Source: Uliginosibacterium gangwonense (GTDB lineage Bacteria; Pseudomonadota; Gammaproteobacteria; Burkholderiales; Rhodocyclaceae). Taken from it: DNA of 64,000 bases. The notes under the pieces were generated by a model, which saw nothing but the letters and a program-made list of their open reading frames with translations, was not told the origin of the DNA and searched no databases. The position numbers and the translations under genes were made by a program. Every line of letters begins with the position of its first letter. Within the stretch, counting starts at the first letter, position 1. Location: the NCBI GenBank assembly GCA_005239635.1, contig SBBQ01000041.1:79211-143210 (forward strand), read 5' to 3'. Shown here piece by piece: positions 26,536-35,867 of the stretch.

Positions 26536-28302
26536 TTACGCTGCGCTGTCTTTAAATTGCATGCCGTGCAGCCGGGCGTACGTGCCGTTGGCTGCGAGCA
26601 GTTCAGCGTGCTTGCCTTGCTCAACAATTTCGCCGCCTTGCAGTACGACAATGCAATCGGCGTGTTCAATCGTGGATAAACGATGCGCGATAACAATTGT
26701 GGTGCGCCCTTGCATTAATACATCGAGCGCGGCTTGCACTGCTTTTTCTGATTCGGTGTCGAGCGCGGATGTCGCCTCGTCGAGAATCAAAATGGGCGCG
26801 TTTTTTAGCAAAGCGCGTGCAATAGCAAGACGCTGGCGTTGGCCGCCAGATAGCTTGACCCCGTTTTCACCAATTTGGGTTTGGTAGCCTTCCGGCAAGG
26901 CACTAATATAGTCATGCGCGTGTGCAGCGCGAGCAGCACGCTCAATGTCTTGCAAGCTCGCGTGCTGCATTTGGCCATAGGCAATGTTGGCGGCGACGGT
27001 GTCGTTAAACAACACCACATCTTGGCTCACGAGCGCCAAATTGGCGCGCAGGTCGAGCAGGCGAATAGTTTGAATATCAAGGCCGTCTACGCAAATCCGG
27101 CCACTCGTCGGCGTGTAAAAACGCGTGATGAGGTTGGCTAAAGTAGACTTGCCACCGCCAGAACCGCCAACCAACGCAATGCAACTGCCCGGCTGAATAT
27201 CAAGGTTGATCTGATGGAGTGCATCGCGATTTGCGCCTTCATAGCGCATGGTTAAGTTTTCGATGCGCACATGCCCTTTGAGCGCAGTCGTTAGCGGTTG
27301 TCCCTGATCAGATTCGGTGGGCGCATCCAGCTGCTCAAAAACACTCTCAGCAGCTGCTAAGCCGCGTTGTAAAGGCGCGTTGATATCGGTAAGTCGCTTG
27401 GTTGGGGCAAGCAGCATGAGCATTGCAGTGATAAAGCTCACAAAGGATCCAATGGTCGTTTGGTCGCTGTGTGACTGATGCTGCGCAATGCCAATGATCA
27501 AACCGAGTGCGATGGCGACAAAGAATTGAACGAAAGGACCTTGTGCACCTGCTGCAATGGTTTGCCGCATGGAGAGTCCACGCTGTTCTTGGCTGGCGTG
27601 GTGGAAGCGATCTACTTCGTATTGCTGCCCGCCGAATATTTTGACGATGCGATGCCCGCTAATGGCTTCTTCAAGAATGTGGTTTAGGCGTCCCAAAGAG
27701 CGTTGGGCCTGACGAGAAACTTCGCGCAAGCGCCCGCCAAATTTGCTCACAATCAAAGCAATGATTGGAGTAATTGATATGGCAATAAGAGTGAGTTGCC
27801 AATTGAGATAGAGCAACCACCCAAGTAGGCCAATGAGCGTTATCGTGTCGCGTACGGCTACCGTGAGTACAGTAGTTGCCGCGTTTGTAACGCCTGTTAC
27901 ATCATTGGTTAGCTTTGATACCATTTCTCCGGTTGTTGTTGACTCAAAATAATGGGTAGGTAGATTGACGAGCCGCTCAAAGGCAGCATTGCGTAAATCC
28001 ATAACCAAGCGATTGCCAACCCAAGCCAATGCGTAATCAGCCACAAACCCGACCAGGCCGCGCAGCAGAAAAATGCTAACCAGAATCAGTGGGTAGTACC
28101 ACGCGGGGTGTGCAGTGGCATTTGGGCCAAAGCCTGAATCAAACAAAGCCTTAAGTAGCGCGGGTAGTAATGGCTCGGTGGCGGCAGTGGCACCCATTGC
28201 CAAAATGGCAACGGCAAATACCTTCCAGTGCGGACGTACATAACCCAGCAAACGTAGGTAAATGGCTTTGGAAGAAGGGTGGGTGTGGATGGTCGCGGAC
28301 AT
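26536..28302 (-). CDS. msbA: Lipid A export ATP-binding/permease MsbA
   Basis: Homodimeric ABC exporter that flips core-lipid A across the inner membrane. 588 residues: six membrane helices in the first 320, then a nucleotide-binding domain with Walker A GGSGGGKSTLANL, Q-loop LVSQDVVLFNDT, signature LSGGQRQRLAIARALL, Walker B ILILDEATSALDTESE and the H-loop IVIAHRLSTIEHAD. It sits amid LPS glycosyltransferases, which favours MsbA over a drug exporter. Its own promoter-like -10 lies upstream (28331-28336). Confidence 0.92.
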   Translation of the reverse strand: MSATIHTHPSSKAIYLRLLGYVRPHWKVFAVAILAMGATAATEPLLPALLKALFDSGFGPNATAHPAWYYPLILVSIFLLRGLVGFVADYALAWVGNRLVMDLRNAAFERLVNLPTHYFESTTTGEMVSKLTNDVTGVTNAATTVLTVAVRDTITLIGLLGWLLYLNWQLTLIAISITPIIALIVSKFGGRLREVSRQAQRSLGRLNHILEEAISGHRIVKIFGGQQYEVDRFHHASQEQRGLSMRQTIAAGAQGPFVQFFVAIALGLIIGIAQHQSHSDQTTIGSFVSFITAMLMLLAPTKRLTDINAPLQRGLAAAESVFEQLDAPTESDQGQPLTTALKGHVRIENLTMRYEGANRDALHQINLDIQPGSCIALVGGSGGGKSTLANLITRFYTPTSGRICVDGLDIQTIRLLDLRANLALVSQDVVLFNDTVAANIAYGQMQHASLQDIERAARAAHAHDYISALPEGYQTQIGENGVKLSGGQRQRLAIARALLKNAPILILDEATSALDTESEKAVQAALDVLMQGRTTIVIAHRLSTIEHADCIVVLQGGEIVEQGKHAELLAANGTYARLHGMQFKDSAA

Positions 28303-28330
28303 GGCCGGCTAACAAGTGGCTAGGTCCGTA

Positions 28331-28336
28331 ATTATA
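28331..28336 (-). promoter_or_regulatory. Candidate -10 box for msbA
   Basis: A perfect TATAAT on the minus strand, 29 bp before the msbA ATG, in the 65-bp gap after the upstream GT4 gene. The -35 side is poor (no TTGACA-like word at 16-18 bp), so the call rests on the -10 and position. Confidence 0.45.
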
Positions 28337-28367
28337 CCGGTCTAGCGCTCAGCAAGCTTGTGGCATT

Positions 28368-29507
28368 TTATTGTGTGTTTGAACACAGCGAGGCGTACAG
28401 CTTTTGTAGCGCTGCAGCCATGTATTGTGGGGTTAGGTGTGCAACGGAGGTGCGCGCAGCTTGGGTGTGCGCAGGGTTGGCGCGACCCAGAATGAGCGTA
28501 TTCAGCGCTGCGACTAGGGTTGTCTCATTAAACGGATCAACCACCTGGCCCACTAGCGGCGAGGAAATTAACTCCGCTGCGCCAGAAAAAGTGGACGTTA
28601 AAACGGGTAGGCCACTTGCCAATGCCTCTAGCGTTGCATTAGGCATGGGGTCGTAAAGGGTGGGCTGGGCAAAGGCATCCGCGGCCCCTAAATAAGGCCG
28701 AACATCTTTTTGTGGCCCCAGAAAGTGCACGCGTTCAGCGAGGCCCAAAGATGCAGCGAGCTGTTGATGACGTGACATGTGCCGATCGTGCCCGATGACT
28801 AAAAGATGGGCGGCGATTTCAGGATTGCGTGATGTTCTGGCTAAACTTTGGAGCAGAATAGGCAGACCCTTGCGCTCGAAGCCTGAACCGACAAATACGA
28901 ATGTCGGCGTGTTGTCATGCAATTTTAGTTGTTGCCGAATGCTGGCGCGATGGCTGCGTAATGCAGGTGAGAAACAGTCTGAGTCGACGGCGTTGAGCAC
29001 CACGTGTAATTTGTCGCTGGCCACATTAAAACGCGTATGAATATCGTTGGCGACCATTTGCGAATTGCAAATGACGGCGCGCAAATTGGGATGCGCAAAC
29101 ATCTGGCGTTCGGCGGCAAGTGTGTAACGATGCCAAGGCGAAAGATGGTCAAGAAAGGCAGTTTTCCCGCCTCGCCAGCGCGCACGCTGTTCTAACCAGG
29201 TAGCGTGGGTGCCATCTCCTGCACGGAAAACGTGGCAGCCAGGTATGCGCTCGTGGCTTTGGATTAGGTCGAACTCATTGCGCCGAATAATGCCCTGCAC
29301 GCCAAGTGCAAAACCCCAGTCGCGCCAAAGCCGTCCTATGTAGAGCGGGTTGCAGTGAACGACCGGTAGCGTGGTGTCGTCGTTCCAGCGGCGGCAGATC
29401 AAAGAAATATCCGCACCCTGATCGTGCAGCGCGCGGATGGCCAAATCTACAAAACGTTCTGCGCCACCAAAGGGTGTGTATCGCTGACGCACAATTGCAA
29501 GTCGCAT
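28368..29507 (-). CDS. Glycosyltransferase family 4 (WaaG-like)
   Basis: 379 residues with the WaaG-type start LAIVRQRYTPFGGAERFVDLAIRAL, VVLNAVDSDCFSP before the donor domain, FVGSGFERKGLPILLQSLA and the motif LYDPMPNATLEALASGLPVLTSTFSGAAEL. WaaG adds the first outer-core glucose to LPS, and this protein resembles that group in its N-terminus and spacing. It follows the heptosyltransferase gene by 4 bp and shares its transcript. Confidence 0.87.
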   Translation of the reverse strand: MRLAIVRQRYTPFGGAERFVDLAIRALHDQGADISLICRRWNDDTTLPVVHCNPLYIGRLWRDWGFALGVQGIIRRNEFDLIQSHERIPGCHVFRAGDGTHATWLEQRARWRGGKTAFLDHLSPWHRYTLAAERQMFAHPNLRAVICNSQMVANDIHTRFNVASDKLHVVLNAVDSDCFSPALRSHRASIRQQLKLHDNTPTFVFVGSGFERKGLPILLQSLARTSRNPEIAAHLLVIGHDRHMSRHQQLAASLGLAERVHFLGPQKDVRPYLGAADAFAQPTLYDPMPNATLEALASGLPVLTSTFSGAAELISSPLVGQVVDPFNETTLVAALNTLILGRANPAHTQAARTSVAHLTPQYMAAALQKLYASLCSNTQ

Positions 29508-29511
29508 GCCC

Positions 29512-30615
29512 TTACTGCGCCTCTAGATGTTGTACACACGCATCCAGCACCCGTGTTACAGGCAAAGAGGTGAGACATTCAGAAATTTTGGAACCGCCAC
29601 AGCCGTCACGGCCGCAGGGCCTGCAGGTGTGTTGGCTAGTGATAATGGTGTGCGGCACATGCCACGGCCCCCACTCTAAGTCACCTGAAGGGCCAAACAA
29701 AACGACGCTAGGCGTGCCCATTGCTGCCGCAATATGCATTGGGGCGGAGTCTACGCCGATGAATAGTTTTGCTTGTTGCGTAAGCGCAGCGAGTTCTTTG
29801 AGGCTGAGCTGGCCGGCTAAGTTAACAATAGGAACATCTGCCTGTTGAGCGATAGCCTGAACCATTTTGAGTTCTTCAGCGTCAGGCGCAGCAGTCAATA
29901 CGAGCGTTTCGCCACGAGTATAAAGTTGTTTGAGCAAAGCGGCATTTGAATCAATACGCCAACACTTAAAAAGCCAGCGAGAGGTAGGGTGAATGTGTAC
30001 GTAGTTTCCCGCTTCTAAAGCGTGTTTCTTTAATAGTTGCGAGATGTTGTGCGTAGCATCGCGACCCGGCACCAGCGTTAAGCGACGGTCGCTACGATCT
30101 AGATTGAGGCCTAGACGGCGTGCTGCATCTAGATGTGTCTCAACGGTGTGGCGTTTCGGGTTGGTGTGCGGGCCGTAGAAGTGCGTAAAGGTATTTTTCC
30201 AATACGCATTACGTTTGCTTGGTGCAACGCTCCACCGTGGCTGTAGCTGTCGTACAAGTCTTGCGCCACGTGGATGCTCGGTGAGATGAATGACGAGGTC
30301 GTAGGCGCGTGATTTTAGTGCCCTTTTAAGCGCCCACTCCGCTTTTAATCGTGCTAACAGTCCCAGCTTCTTCCAGTTGCGGTCAATCGTGTGTAATTGA
30401 GACAACGCCGGGTGAAGCGAAAGCATGGGCGCTGTGTCGGCGTAGACCAAGCCATCAATCTCAATGTGCGGCGCATGTTCTTTCAGCACCGAAAAAACGG
30501 GTGTGGTAAGCAGTACATCACCGTGGTGGCGTAGCTTAATAATGAGCGCACGGCGCACCTGCTCCAGCGGAATAGCGTCTGGCGTGGTGAGGGTATAAGT
30601 GGCAAGTGTGCTCAT
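29512..30615 (-). CDS. waaQ: LPS heptosyltransferase III-like (GT9)
   Basis: 367-residue GT9 protein with ALIIKLRHHGDVLLTTPVFSVL (about 23-44), IHPTSRWLFKCWRIDSNAALL, and FIGVDSAPMHIAAAMGTPSVVLFGPSGDLEWGPW. The HHGDVLLTTPV start and RWLFKCW stretch are typical of the WaaQ group, which adds the branching heptose of the inner core. A cysteine-rich piece near the C-terminus (CRPCGRDGCGGSKISECL) is also seen in that group. It is first gene of the minus-strand LPS run. Confidence 0.85.
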   Translation of the reverse strand: MSTLATYTLTTPDAIPLEQVRRALIIKLRHHGDVLLTTPVFSVLKEHAPHIEIDGLVYADTAPMLSLHPALSQLHTIDRNWKKLGLLARLKAEWALKRALKSRAYDLVIHLTEHPRGARLVRQLQPRWSVAPSKRNAYWKNTFTHFYGPHTNPKRHTVETHLDAARRLGLNLDRSDRRLTLVPGRDATHNISQLLKKHALEAGNYVHIHPTSRWLFKCWRIDSNAALLKQLYTRGETLVLTAAPDAEELKMVQAIAQQADVPIVNLAGQLSLKELAALTQQAKLFIGVDSAPMHIAAAMGTPSVVLFGPSGDLEWGPWHVPHTIITSQHTCRPCGRDGCGGSKISECLTSLPVTRVLDACVQHLEAQ

Positions 30616-30844
30616 GGCTATTGGCGAATTGGCAAATGGCGTGTTGTCGTCGGTGTGCAGATGATGTTCAGCAGCACAGCACGGCTCAGATGGCCTTTAA
30701 TATGGGGTTGAAGGATACCATTCACGGCGGGTCAGATGAAAATCGCGAATTTGGATGTGCGCGTTGGGGGGCCTGTGTGTGGGCAGTAAAATGCTTAATC
30801 TAAGCGAGCAACAAATTCGTCATTCGAGAGTGGGATTGGCAAAG

Positions 30845-31909
30845 ATGAGCGTGGCGCATCCTGCATTAGCAAATTCTGTATTTGAATCTCCTAGAAAACG
30901 CTGGCCTAGGTGGTGTTGCGCGTGCAGCGCAGCTCTGCAATTCGCTGTGGGCGCCTTGCTGCTGCTCCTGGCAACACGCTGCGCTGCCGCGCCAATTGAG
31001 CTGCGTGACGATGTGGGGCAAGTATTGCGTTTGCCGCAGCCCGCGCAACGCATTGTTAGCCTCGCGCCCCATGTGACCGAGCTTTTGTTTGCAGCTGGCG
31101 CAGGGCCGCGCGTCGTGGCTGTAACCGAGTTCAGCGACTTCCCCCCAGACGCACGAAAGTTGCCACGTGTGGGCGGCAGTAGTGGCTTAAATCTTGAGGC
31201 GATTGTGGCGCTCAAGCCCAATGTGGTGATCGCAATGGAATCCAGTCAGCGTGCGCATGATTTTGCCAAGCTGCGTCGCCTCGGCATTCCTGTGTTTATT
31301 TCGCAACCACACCGATTGCTAGACATTGCTACGACACTCCGTTCTTTCGGTGTCATTGCGGGCAGCGAAATTGAAGCCGCACGTGCGGCCCACAATTTTG
31401 AGCAACGTTACCAGTCGTTGCAAAGCCAATATGCGGGGCGACCAACGGTGCCGGTATTTTTGCAGGTGTGGCACCAACCGCTTTACACCGTAAATGGCCA
31501 ACACGTGATTAGCGATGTATTGGGTCTGTGTGGTGGCCGCAATGTGTTTGCCAATCTGCCTGCCATTGCGCCGGTGGTGAGTGTGGAATCCGTGTTGGCT
31601 GCTCAACCGGAAGCGATTTTGTCGGCGGCCGAAGTGCAGCGCAAAGAAAACACGGCAGCATCTGGCGCGAATGAAGGTGAGGCTTTGCCAAACGACATGC
31701 AAGACCCGGGGCTGCAAATGTGGTTGCGCTGGCCCAGCGTGCCTGCCGTCGCGAATCACAATCTATTTCATGTGCCGCCGGATTTGATTTTGCGCCATTC
31801 GCCGCGCATTCTTGATGGTGCAACATTGGTGTGCCGTGCGTTAGAACAGGCGCGCTCACGTCGCACATCAATCAAAACAAAAGACAGCAATTCAAAAGCC
31901 CGCGATTAG
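30845..31909 (+). CDS. btuF: Cobalamin ABC transporter periplasmic binding protein (BtuF-like)
   Basis: Periplasmic receptor for vitamin B12. A long basic n-region and hydrophobic segment (FAVGALLLLLATRCAAA) precede mature IELRDDVGQVLRLPQPAQRIVSLAPHVTELLFAAGAG, the class III binding-protein start. VGGSSGLNLEAIVALKPNVVIAMES is the usual lobe-1 helix. In-frame ATGs exist at 30755, 30791 and 30845. The last gives the shortest pre-signal stretch, though no start has a good ribosome binding site. It is convergent with the ATPase gene and overlaps it by 4 bp, so it is not in the riboswitch-led transcript. Confidence 0.82.
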   Translation: MSVAHPALANSVFESPRKRWPRWCCACSAALQFAVGALLLLLATRCAAAPIELRDDVGQVLRLPQPAQRIVSLAPHVTELLFAAGAGPRVVAVTEFSDFPPDARKLPRVGGSSGLNLEAIVALKPNVVIAMESSQRAHDFAKLRRLGIPVFISQPHRLLDIATTLRSFGVIAGSEIEAARAAHNFEQRYQSLQSQYAGRPTVPVFLQVWHQPLYTVNGQHVISDVLGLCGGRNVFANLPAIAPVVSVESVLAAQPEAILSAAEVQRKENTAASGANEGEALPNDMQDPGLQMWLRWPSVPAVANHNLFHVPPDLILRHSPRILDGATLVCRALEQARSRRTSIKTKDSNSKARD

Positions 31910-32736
31910 TCGGGAATAAACACGCGTGCATTCGTGGCGCTGCGAATTTCTTGAATCGGGTGGCCGTACAACTGGCTTAAACGTGCGGCATCTACAAGGC
32001 TAATCGGGCCAAACTCCGCGTTGCCAATCCCTACGTTGCTGATTTCGTCATTGCCATAAAGCAGCAGAGTATGGCTGCAATAGCGACACGCCAAGGCTGG
32101 GTCGTGCAGCACCATGATGACGATATGCCCTTGCTGCGCACGTCGCTGCAATGATTCCAGTACCGCAATCTGGTGATGTAAATCGAGATGCGCCAGTGGT
32201 TCATCCAGCAACATGATCGGCGCGTTTTGCACAAAGAGTGTGGCTAAATTGAGCCGCTGGCGCTCACCGCCGGAAAGCGTGTTAACGCGGCGCGATTCCA
32301 AACCCTGCAAGCCCACTTCGGTGAGTGCCGCGTGTCCTAACTGATAATCCGCTTCATTCTCTTGTTGCCAGCGGTTAATAAACGGATGGCGTCCTGTGAG
32401 TGCCGCTTCGAGCACGCTACAGTCCAGCCCTTCACTCATGCCGCCGCTTACTTGCTGCGGCAATAAGCCGCGCCATTGCGCCTGTTGCCGTGGGGTTTGT
32501 TGATGCAAGTTGTGTGCATTCACCCAAACAGAACCGCGCTGTGTTGGCGTAATCCCGCTTAATTGATGTAGCAGTGTCGTTTTGCCGGCACCGTTTCGTC
32601 CGAGTATGGCCAAGCAGTCACCTGCCTGCAATGCAAACGAAAGTGATTGGCAAAGGGGCTCATCATTTGCCAATTGCACGGTTAAATCGCGCACTTCAAA
32701 AGTGGCAGGTGTGGAAAATTCGCGGCCCGTACTCAT
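31906..32736 (-). CDS. btuD: Cobalamin/iron-chelate ABC transporter ATP-binding protein
   Basis: 276 residues from ATG 32736, which overlaps the permease stop by 4 bp; the frame stays open to 32850 but those residues look like noise. Walker A ILGRNGAGKTTLLHQLSG, signature NTLSGGERQRLNLATL, Walker B APIMLLDEPLAHLDLH, H-loop VLHDPALA. The FecE/BtuD family covers B12 and siderophores. The riboswitch upstream of the receptor points to B12. An inverted pair of the dispersed octamer lies inside the gene at 32646-32674. Confidence 0.85.
   Translation of the reverse strand: MSTGREFSTPATFEVRDLTVQLANDEPLCQSLSFALQAGDCLAILGRNGAGKTTLLHQLSGITPTQRGSVWVNAHNLHQQTPRQQAQWRGLLPQQVSGGMSEGLDCSVLEAALTGRHPFINRWQQENEADYQLGHAALTEVGLQGLESRRVNTLSGGERQRLNLATLFVQNAPIMLLDEPLAHLDLHHQIAVLESLQRRAQQGHIVIMVLHDPALACRYCSHTLLLYGNDEISNVGIGNAEFGPISLVDAARLSQLYGHPIQEIRSATNARVFIPD
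32646..32674. repeat. Inverted pair of the dispersed octamer inside the btuD-like gene
   Basis: ATTGGCAAA and TTTGCCAAT, 9-bp perfect arms, are separated by 11 bp. Both are full nonamer copies of the dispersed word. The hairpin falls within codons for the N-terminal beta strands of the ATPase, so the protein tolerates it. Confidence 0.8.
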
Positions 32737-33707
32737 GCAAAGCGCCTGCTCAGTAGCCACAAAAACAGGGGGGCGCCAATCAGCGCCATAAACACACCAA
32801 CGGGGAGTTGCACGGGGTCGAGCAGCGTGCGCGCCAAGGTGTCGGCGCAAGTAAGCAAACTGCCGCCGAGTAACACGCTCGCAGGCAACACAATGCGTTG
32901 ATCGTGGCCCAGTAAAAAGCGTGTGACATGCGGCACGGCAAGGCCAACAAAGCCCACCGCGCCAATGGTGGTCACGGCAATCGCGGTCATCAACGAGGTC
33001 AGCACAAAGACCCAGCGTGAGAGATGCGTAACATTCACGCCTAACGCACGCGCTGAAATTTCGCCGCGAGCGAGTAAGTTCAATTCACGTGCAAGCGGCA
33101 AGGTGATCGTAACGCCGAGCAGTAATACGCTCAGCGCAATGAGCGGGTGCTCAGCCTGACTGGCATCGCCCATCAGCCAATACAACATGCCGCGCAAATT
33201 CGCATCAGGGGCGAGCGAAAGAATCAAGGCAATACATGCCGAGCACAACGACGCCACCATGACACCCGTGAGTAGCATGCGTGTGCTGCTCCACGGCCCA
33301 CGGCGGTGTGCTAAAGCAAATACCAACAACATGGCAATTAGCGCACCAACAAATGCGCTGCCTTGCATAGCCCAGCCAGACCAACCGACTGCTAAGGCCA
33401 GCAGCGCGGCGAGGCTGGCGCCGCCCGAAACCCCCAAAACATAGGGGTCGGCTAGCGGGTTGCGTAACAAAATTTGGAGCAATGCGCCGGATAAAGCGAG
33501 TAAGCCGCCGCAGGCAAAGGCGGCCAGTGCGCGCGGCAAACGCAGGGTGCGAATTACCTCCCCTGCGGTGCCGCCACCGCCGTTCAAGGCGGGCCACACA
33601 TCTTGCCAGCCGGCTACCGAACTGCCGGCGAGCAAGGCCCACGCCAAACTGATGAAAGCTAGGCTGGTTAGCCCAAGCATCAGCGCAATGTGGCGTGGCA
33701 GTCGCAT
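32733..33707 (-). CDS. btuC: Cobalamin/iron-chelate ABC transporter permease (FecCD/BtuC family)
   Basis: 324 residues with about ten membrane helices. Signatures: RLPRALAAFACGGLLALSGALLQILLRNPLADPYVLGVSGGASLA (about 57-101) and GAVGFVGLAVPHVTRFLLGHDQR (the L-loop that contacts the ATPase). It lies 12 bp after the receptor stop and overlaps the ATPase start by 4 bp, so btuB-btuC-btuD form one transcript under the cobalamin riboswitch. Confidence 0.88.
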   Translation of the reverse strand: MRLPRHIALMLGLTSLAFISLAWALLAGSSVAGWQDVWPALNGGGGTAGEVIRTLRLPRALAAFACGGLLALSGALLQILLRNPLADPYVLGVSGGASLAALLALAVGWSGWAMQGSAFVGALIAMLLVFALAHRRGPWSSTRMLLTGVMVASLCSACIALILSLAPDANLRGMLYWLMGDASQAEHPLIALSVLLLGVTITLPLARELNLLARGEISARALGVNVTHLSRWVFVLTSLMTAIAVTTIGAVGFVGLAVPHVTRFLLGHDQRIVLPASVLLGGSLLTCADTLARTLLDPVQLPVGVFMALIGAPLFLWLLSRRFA

Positions 33708-33719
33708 GGATCGGCTCAG

Positions 33720-35711
33720 TTATTTAAAGGTGTAGCCCAAGGTCACATATGCACCACGGCCATTCGCTGGATAGTAATAGTAATCCGCAGGTGTGCCGCC
33801 ATAACCACCAAACTCACTGTATTTCTTGTTGGTCAGATTGCGAACTGTAAAGGTCGCATTCCAATTTTGCCAATCGTAACGGGAACGCCAATCCAAAGTG
33901 GTGTAGCCAGGCAAGAAGACTTTTGCATTGGCAAAATCACCAGAGATCGGTTGTGAGCCGACGAATAAAACATTCAACCCGTGCGTGCCATAGGCTCCGC
34001 CTTGCCAATTAAGATGTGCTGATGCGTGCTGGCGAGCAACGAGTGGAATGCGTTTGCCCGCATTTGCACCTTCAACAAACTGCGCGTTCGTGTAGGTATA
34101 GCTTGCGCCCGCTGCCCAGTGCGGGGCGAGCGCTACGGTTGCAGTGAGCTCTAAGCCACGACGACGCGTACGTGGCAGATTGACGTTTGTGAACGTATTA
34201 CCGTCATAAGCGATTTCGTCTTTTAGATGTTGATTAAAGATTGAAATGCCGAGGCGCGCAGTGCCGATGGAAAACTCACTTCCGATTTCACCTTGCACGC
34301 CATGTTGGGGGCGCAAGTCACCTGAATAAATGGTGGCAAAGGAAGAGTCTAGGCCAAACAATTCATCTGTATTTGCAAAGCGGAAAACTGTGCCGCCACG
34401 CGCAAAAATGCGCCAATCCTTCTCTTGCCATTGCAGACCGATCTCGCCCGCGTCACGTTCACGCGTGGTGTTGCCAGCAGTTGGGGCTAACAGGTCGGCG
34501 GCAGATTGCTGCATACGTTGATGGCGAGCACCCAGCGTCGTCGACAAATTGCTGGTCCAGAATGTGGTGTTATTGACGTACACCGATTGAGAATCTTGCA
34601 GCGCGGTTTGGTGGCCCGGTGTTGAGCTGGTGTAGTTGATGCTGCCGCGATAGGTATCGAAACCAATGACTGTTTCACTATCCAATCCACCCAGGCCGTG
34701 TTGCCAGCGTACACGCGGGGTGAATGACACCGTGTCATGTGTGCGATCTGAATTAAAAGTGGGAGTGCGATAGGCGTCATAGCGTTTGGTTTGTCCTGCT
34801 TCCGCATCAAACGTTAAGGCCGTGCTCACTTGCCAATGTACGCCGGGGCGAACAATGTAGCCGTGGTTTTCGGCATATTCATTGGGTTTGCGCGTTTGCG
34901 TCGGATCACTGATGTATTGCGGCCGGAAAATTGCACCGGGTAAACCATTTGTATTTGACCAACCTGTGGTGTCAACGTAAACATCAAGTGACTTACCTGA
35001 CTGCCAGCCAAGACGTGTGTTAACGTTTCGGACATCGGCTTCGCTGTTTTTGCGGTAGCCGGTTTCTTGTTGGAATTGTGCGCCACCGCGTAGATACAAG
35101 CCTTGTTCGTTATGTGCGCCACCCGACACGCTGAGCAAGCGCTGACCGAAACTGCCGACGCCGGCGGTAATGGTGGCAGGCAGATCACCGCCGTGGCGGG
35201 TAATGATATTTACAACACCCCCTACTGCGCGGTCGCCATACAAGACCGTGCCTGCGCCTCGTAGCACTTCAATTCGATCAATTGCTTCACGTGGCAGCAT
35301 GGCCCAATTGATGCTGGCAGAGTCGACTTCATTGAGGCGTTGGCCGTCCAGCAAAATCAAAATGTTTCCGCCTGTCGCTTCACCCATGCCGCGAATATCA
35401 ATGCTGGCATCGGTGGCCATAGAACCAGATAAAGCACGCACCTGTACGCCAGCGACTGAACGGAGTAAGTCGGGTACGCTGATAGCTGGGTTTGCGCGGA
35501 TTGCATCGCCGCTGATAACCGACATGCTGGCGGGTACTTCACTGAGGCTGTTTTCAAAGCGCGTGGCTGTCACCACAATAGTGTCGAGCGCAGGTTCTGC
35601 GGCCACGGCGGGGGCAACTTGCGCGAACGCTGCGGCAACTAAAACAGACAACAGGGTGGGTTTGCTTGGATTACAACGCTTTTGGCAAACAGGGGTGGTG
35701 CTCAAAGACAT
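33720..35711 (-). CDS. btuB: TonB-dependent outer membrane receptor, vitamin B12 type
   Basis: Signal peptide (cleavage near AVAA, residue 38), TonB box DTIVVTATR, plug domain with SVPDLLRSVAGVQV and GGNILILLDGQRLNEVD, then a 22-strand barrel. The final residues are GYTFK, one past the usual terminal phenylalanine. 663 residues. A cobalamin riboswitch and terminator precede it and the permease follows, so B12 or a cobamide is the likely substrate. GGAG lies 7 nt before the ATG, just after the terminator U tract. Confidence 0.9.
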   Translation of the reverse strand: MSLSTTPVCQKRCNPSKPTLLSVLVAAAFAQVAPAVAAEPALDTIVVTATRFENSLSEVPASMSVISGDAIRANPAISVPDLLRSVAGVQVRALSGSMATDASIDIRGMGEATGGNILILLDGQRLNEVDSASINWAMLPREAIDRIEVLRGAGTVLYGDRAVGGVVNIITRHGGDLPATITAGVGSFGQRLLSVSGGAHNEQGLYLRGGAQFQQETGYRKNSEADVRNVNTRLGWQSGKSLDVYVDTTGWSNTNGLPGAIFRPQYISDPTQTRKPNEYAENHGYIVRPGVHWQVSTALTFDAEAGQTKRYDAYRTPTFNSDRTHDTVSFTPRVRWQHGLGGLDSETVIGFDTYRGSINYTSSTPGHQTALQDSQSVYVNNTTFWTSNLSTTLGARHQRMQQSAADLLAPTAGNTTRERDAGEIGLQWQEKDWRIFARGGTVFRFANTDELFGLDSSFATIYSGDLRPQHGVQGEIGSEFSIGTARLGISIFNQHLKDEIAYDGNTFTNVNLPRTRRRGLELTATVALAPHWAAGASYTYTNAQFVEGANAGKRIPLVARQHASAHLNWQGGAYGTHGLNVLFVGSQPISGDFANAKVFLPGYTTLDWRSRYDWQNWNATFTVRNLTNKKYSEFGGYGGTPADYYYYPANGRGAYVTLGYTFK

Positions 35712-35724
35712 TTTGAAACTCCGT

Positions 35725-35753
35725 AAAAACTAACGTGCGTCCCCGCGCGTTAG
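35725..35753 (-). terminator. Riboswitch-controlled intrinsic terminator upstream of btuB
   Basis: On the minus strand CTAACG pairs with CGTTAG, extended inward by GCG with CGC around a GGGA loop (35730-35753), followed by five U (35729-35725) and then the btuB ribosome binding site. The layout fits premature termination when cobalamin is bound. A copy of the dispersed octamer abuts its 5' side (35754-35761). Confidence 0.75.
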
Positions 35754-35867
35754 ATTGGCAAGTCGAAAGTACGGAGTGGAGAAATAAGGCAAGTCGGCGA
35801 ACGGTTGCTGTGCAACTCCAGCGCAGAAAACCCCATGCGTCGCACCCCGCGACTTTCGGATCTCGTT

